Positions 62,206 through 64,000 of a stretch of 64,000 nucleotides of DNA are shown here, one piece after another. Source of the stretch: Pantoea sp. 18069 (lineage in GTDB: Bacteria > Pseudomonadota > Gammaproteobacteria > Burkholderiales > Burkholderiaceae_C); NCBI RefSeq assembly GCF_902706035.1, contig NZ_CACSJA010000003.1, positions 124,001 to 188,000 on the forward strand. The letters run 5' to 3'. The translations under genes were made by a program, and so were the position numbers. Position 1 is the stretch's first letter. Each line of letters starts with the position of its first letter. The notes beneath the pieces were generated by a model that was not told the DNA's origin, ran no database searches, and worked only from the letters and a program-made list of their open reading frames with translations.

Positions 62206-62895
62206 ATGGGAAATTTCGTGAATTTGACCTCGGCCGACGGTTTCAGCGCCCCGGCATGGGTTGCGGTGCCGGACGGCCCGGTGCGCGGCGCCATCGTCGT
62301 GCTGCAGGAGATCTTCGGCGTCAACGCCCACATCCAGGCCGTGACCGACCGCTTTGCGGCGCGCGGCTACGTGGCCGTGGCACCGTCCCTGTTCGCGCGC
62401 GTGCAGCCCGATGTGGACCTGGGCTATGCGCCGGCCGACATGGAGCGCGGCATCGCCCTCAAGTCCGCGACAGAAGCCCTGCCCGCGCCGGGCGCGATGG
62501 CCGAAGTGCAGGCGGCGATCGCCCATGCCGCGGCGATCAGCGGCGGCAAGGTAGGCATCGTCGGCTTTTGCTGGGGCGGCCTGATGACCTGGCGCGCGGC
62601 CTGCACGCTGCCCGGCCTGGCCGCGGCCGTGAGCTATTACGGCGGCGGCATGACCACGCCGGCCGAAGTGGCGCGTGCGCCGCAATGCCCGTTGCTCGCG
62701 CATTTCGCACGCCAGGACCACTGGATTTCGGTCGACTCGGTCCAGGCCTTCGGCCGCGCCCATCCCGAAGTCGAAGTGCATCTGTACGACGCCGACCACG
62801 GCTTCAACTGCGACCACCGCGGCGCCTACGACGAAAGCAGCGCGCTGCTGGCGCGCGACCGCACGCTGGCCTTCTTCGACAAGCACCTGGCCTGA
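62206..62895 (+). CDS. Dienelactone hydrolase family protein
   Basis: A 229-residue alpha/beta hydrolase with Cys nucleophile in IVGFCWGGLMTWRAA, acid in LAHFARQDHWIS and His in YDADHGFNCDHRGAYD. VVLQEIFGVNAHIQAVTDRF is the conserved start. It would hydrolyse dienelactone-type products or related esters. Stand-alone, divergent from MarC. Confidence 0.9.
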   Translation: MGNFVNLTSADGFSAPAWVAVPDGPVRGAIVVLQEIFGVNAHIQAVTDRFAARGYVAVAPSLFARVQPDVDLGYAPADMERGIALKSATEALPAPGAMAEVQAAIAHAAAISGGKVGIVGFCWGGLMTWRAACTLPGLAAAVSYYGGGMTTPAEVARAPQCPLLAHFARQDHWISVDSVQAFGRAHPEVEVHLYDADHGFNCDHRGAYDESSALLARDRTLAFFDKHLA

Positions 62896-62900
62896 GGCTT

Positions 62901-63038
62901 AGCGCCGCTAACACAACCCTTGCTGCGTCGTTGCGTCGCCTTGTCGTGCTACTTGCACTGCCTGCGGCACCGCGCCTAGCCGGCCGCGCCTAGCAGCAAC
63001 CGCAAATCTTCGATTTGCTGGGTCGCGTTAGCGGCGCT
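62901..63038. repeat. Large imperfect palindrome between two genes
   Basis: Outer arms AGCGCCGCTAACACAACCC (62901-62919) and GGGTCGCGTTAGCGGCGCT (63020-63038) match in 16 of 19 positions. Inside are a second pair TTGCTGC/GCAGCAA and a tandem CCTAGCCGGCCGCGCCTAGC. A further hairpin GCAAATC-TTC-GATTTGC lies at 63002-63018. It could act as a cruciform, a terminator without T run, or a mobile palindromic unit. Confidence 0.6.
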
Positions 63039-63040
63039 TC

Positions 63041-64000
63041 CTACGGCGCGCGTTCCAGCCGGTCCAGATAGCGCTTGCGCCAGAAGAAGGAAATCAGCAC
63101 CAGCGACACCACGCCCATGCCGGCCATGGCCCACCAGAAGCCGTCCTGCTTGTGGACCAGCGGAATGAATTCGAAGTTCATGCCGAACACCGCCGCAATC
63201 AGGTTCAGCGGCAGGAACACGGCGGTGATCGTGGTCAGCGTGCGCATGATGTCGTTGGCGCGGTTGCTCTGCAGCGAGAAATGCATCTGCACCGCGGTCT
63301 CGGCGCTTTGCTCGAGGCGGCGCACATGGTGGACCACGCGCTCGATGTGCTCGAGCACATCGCGCGAGCGCACCTTGAGCAATTCGCGCTCGCGTTGCGA
63401 GACCGGTTCGGCCGGCGCGGGCCAGGCGTCCAGCGCCTCTATCCATTCCTGGATCGCGGCGCGCTGGTCCTCGCAGATCTCGTCGAGCTGGTGCAGCGCC
63501 AGGCGCGCGTCGAGGATGGCGCTCCAGTTCGAAATACGCGCCTTGGGCTCTAGCAGCGCCGACTGCCAGTGGTCGAGCTGGCGCGTGAGATCGCGGCGCA
63601 GCTCGAGATAGCCATCGACCATGTGATTGACCAGGCGCAGCATCAGGTCGGCCGGGCTGTTGGTGCGCCTGGCCGGGCCGCCGCGCGCGTCGGTGGGCTG
63701 CTCCGAGAGCAGTCGCGCCAGGAAATGGGCCTGCACCGGGCAGGCATCGGGGTGCACGGTCAGCAGCAACTGATCGAACACCACCATGCCCACGGGCCGC
63801 GTGACGATGCGCGTGAGCACCGGCGGACCATGCCGCGGTGCGGCTGGCGTGGCATCGGCCAGGGCATCGCCGCTTTCCGCCGACGCCAGGCGCTGGAACA
63901 CCAGCAGGTCGTACTGCGAGGTCGCGTCGTAATTCGAAGGCAACTGGGCGTTGAGCAGGTCGGAGACATGCAGGTCGACCAGCGGCACGCCGCACAGCCG
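63041..64000 (-). CDS. CorA-family metal ion transporter (5' end outside window)
   Basis: About 320 residues visible. The N-terminal cytoplasmic domain begins before the window edge (RLCGVPLVDLHVSDLLNAQ is still in frame). The long stalk helices (MVDGYLELRRDLTRQLDHWQ ... VHHVRRLEQSAETAVQMHF) are followed by the two membrane helices and the pore motif AAVFGMNFEFIPL with Gly-Met-Asn. The C-terminus WRKRYLDRLERAP is basic, as in Mg2+/Co2+ transporters. Ion specificity unresolved. Confidence 0.9.
   Translation of the reverse strand, partial: RLCGVPLVDLHVSDLLNAQLPSNYDATSQYDLLVFQRLASAESGDALADATPAAPRHGPPVLTRIVTRPVGMVVFDQLLLTVHPDACPVQAHFLARLLSEQPTDARGGPARRTNSPADLMLRLVNHMVDGYLELRRDLTRQLDHWQSALLEPKARISNWSAILDARLALHQLDEICEDQRAAIQEWIEALDAWPAPAEPVSQRERELLKVRSRDVLEHIERVVHHVRRLEQSAETAVQMHFSLQSNRANDIMRTLTTITAVFLPLNLIAAVFGMNFEFIPLVHKQDGFWWAMAGMGVVSLVLISFFWRKRYLDRLERAP

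Overview
The window is GC-rich, densely coding DNA of a beta-proteobacterium. The best fit is Comamonadaceae (Burkholderiales). This rests on codon and base usage, on the divergent gatCAB / mreBCD-mrdA block, on orphan Bug-type substrate-binding proteins and family-4 porins, and on gene families typical of the group. The assignment is inferred from gene content; no rRNA or tRNA gene was seen.

Layout. 1-1100: the end of ilvE and a small zinc-finger protein. 1178-5307: lipopolysaccharide core/O-antigen genes (family-4 glycosyltransferase, family-25 glycosyltransferase, a DxD-type transferase, O-antigen ligase). 5310-10859: a two-component system, an AmpG-like permease, a periplasmic M48 protease, a repeat island and an MBL-fold hydrolase. 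10958-17581: an aromatic-type catabolic cluster with two regulators (GntR/FCD and LysR), an FAH-family hydrolase, a two-domain extradiol-type dioxygenase, an FAD hydroxylase and a Bug solute-binding protein, ending in a wrecked porin gene. 18416-22779: a membrane PQQ dehydrogenase, an MFS exporter and azurin. 23069-29212: a FecIRA-type iron-uptake locus (ECF sigma, FecR, TonB receptor with signalling domain, DUF3649 and PepSY membrane proteins) with a Fur-box-like sequence.

29213-33161 is a mosaic. A 3.4 kb module (Bug protein, alpha/beta hydrolase, porin) is flanked by direct repeats of about 300 bp, each carrying the start of a sigma-factor gene and the end of a LysR gene. 33078-35200 holds the intact LysR gene and a divergent NTF2-like/SDR pair. 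35219-41331 holds exonuclease III, pyrE, a stand-alone RelA/SpoT-domain protein, several small unknown genes and an HPP-CBS membrane protein.

41554-50637: gatCAB diverges from mreBCD-mrdA (tRNA-dependent amidation; rod-shape elongasome). The mrdA reading frame has no stop at the expected place. It runs antisense through the whole downstream ABC-transporter ATPase gene, whose own frame also lacks its expected stop and runs back into mrdA. 50556-52137 completes that amino-acid ABC importer. 52293-55132: a TauE/SafE permease and an ammonium transporter with a recognisable sigma-54/NtrC promoter. 55143-60803: a GMC oxidoreductase and a four-gene MCE lipid-transport operon. 61022-64000: a small secreted protein, a MarC protein, a dienelactone hydrolase and a CorA-type transporter cut by the window edge.

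Most of the window is ordinary chromosome. The points most worth a second look are the mutual stop-less overlap of mrdA and the ABC ATPase, the repeat-flanked module at 29-33 kb, the porin remnant at 17.7 kb, the nucleophile-less hydrolase and the intergenic repeat families.
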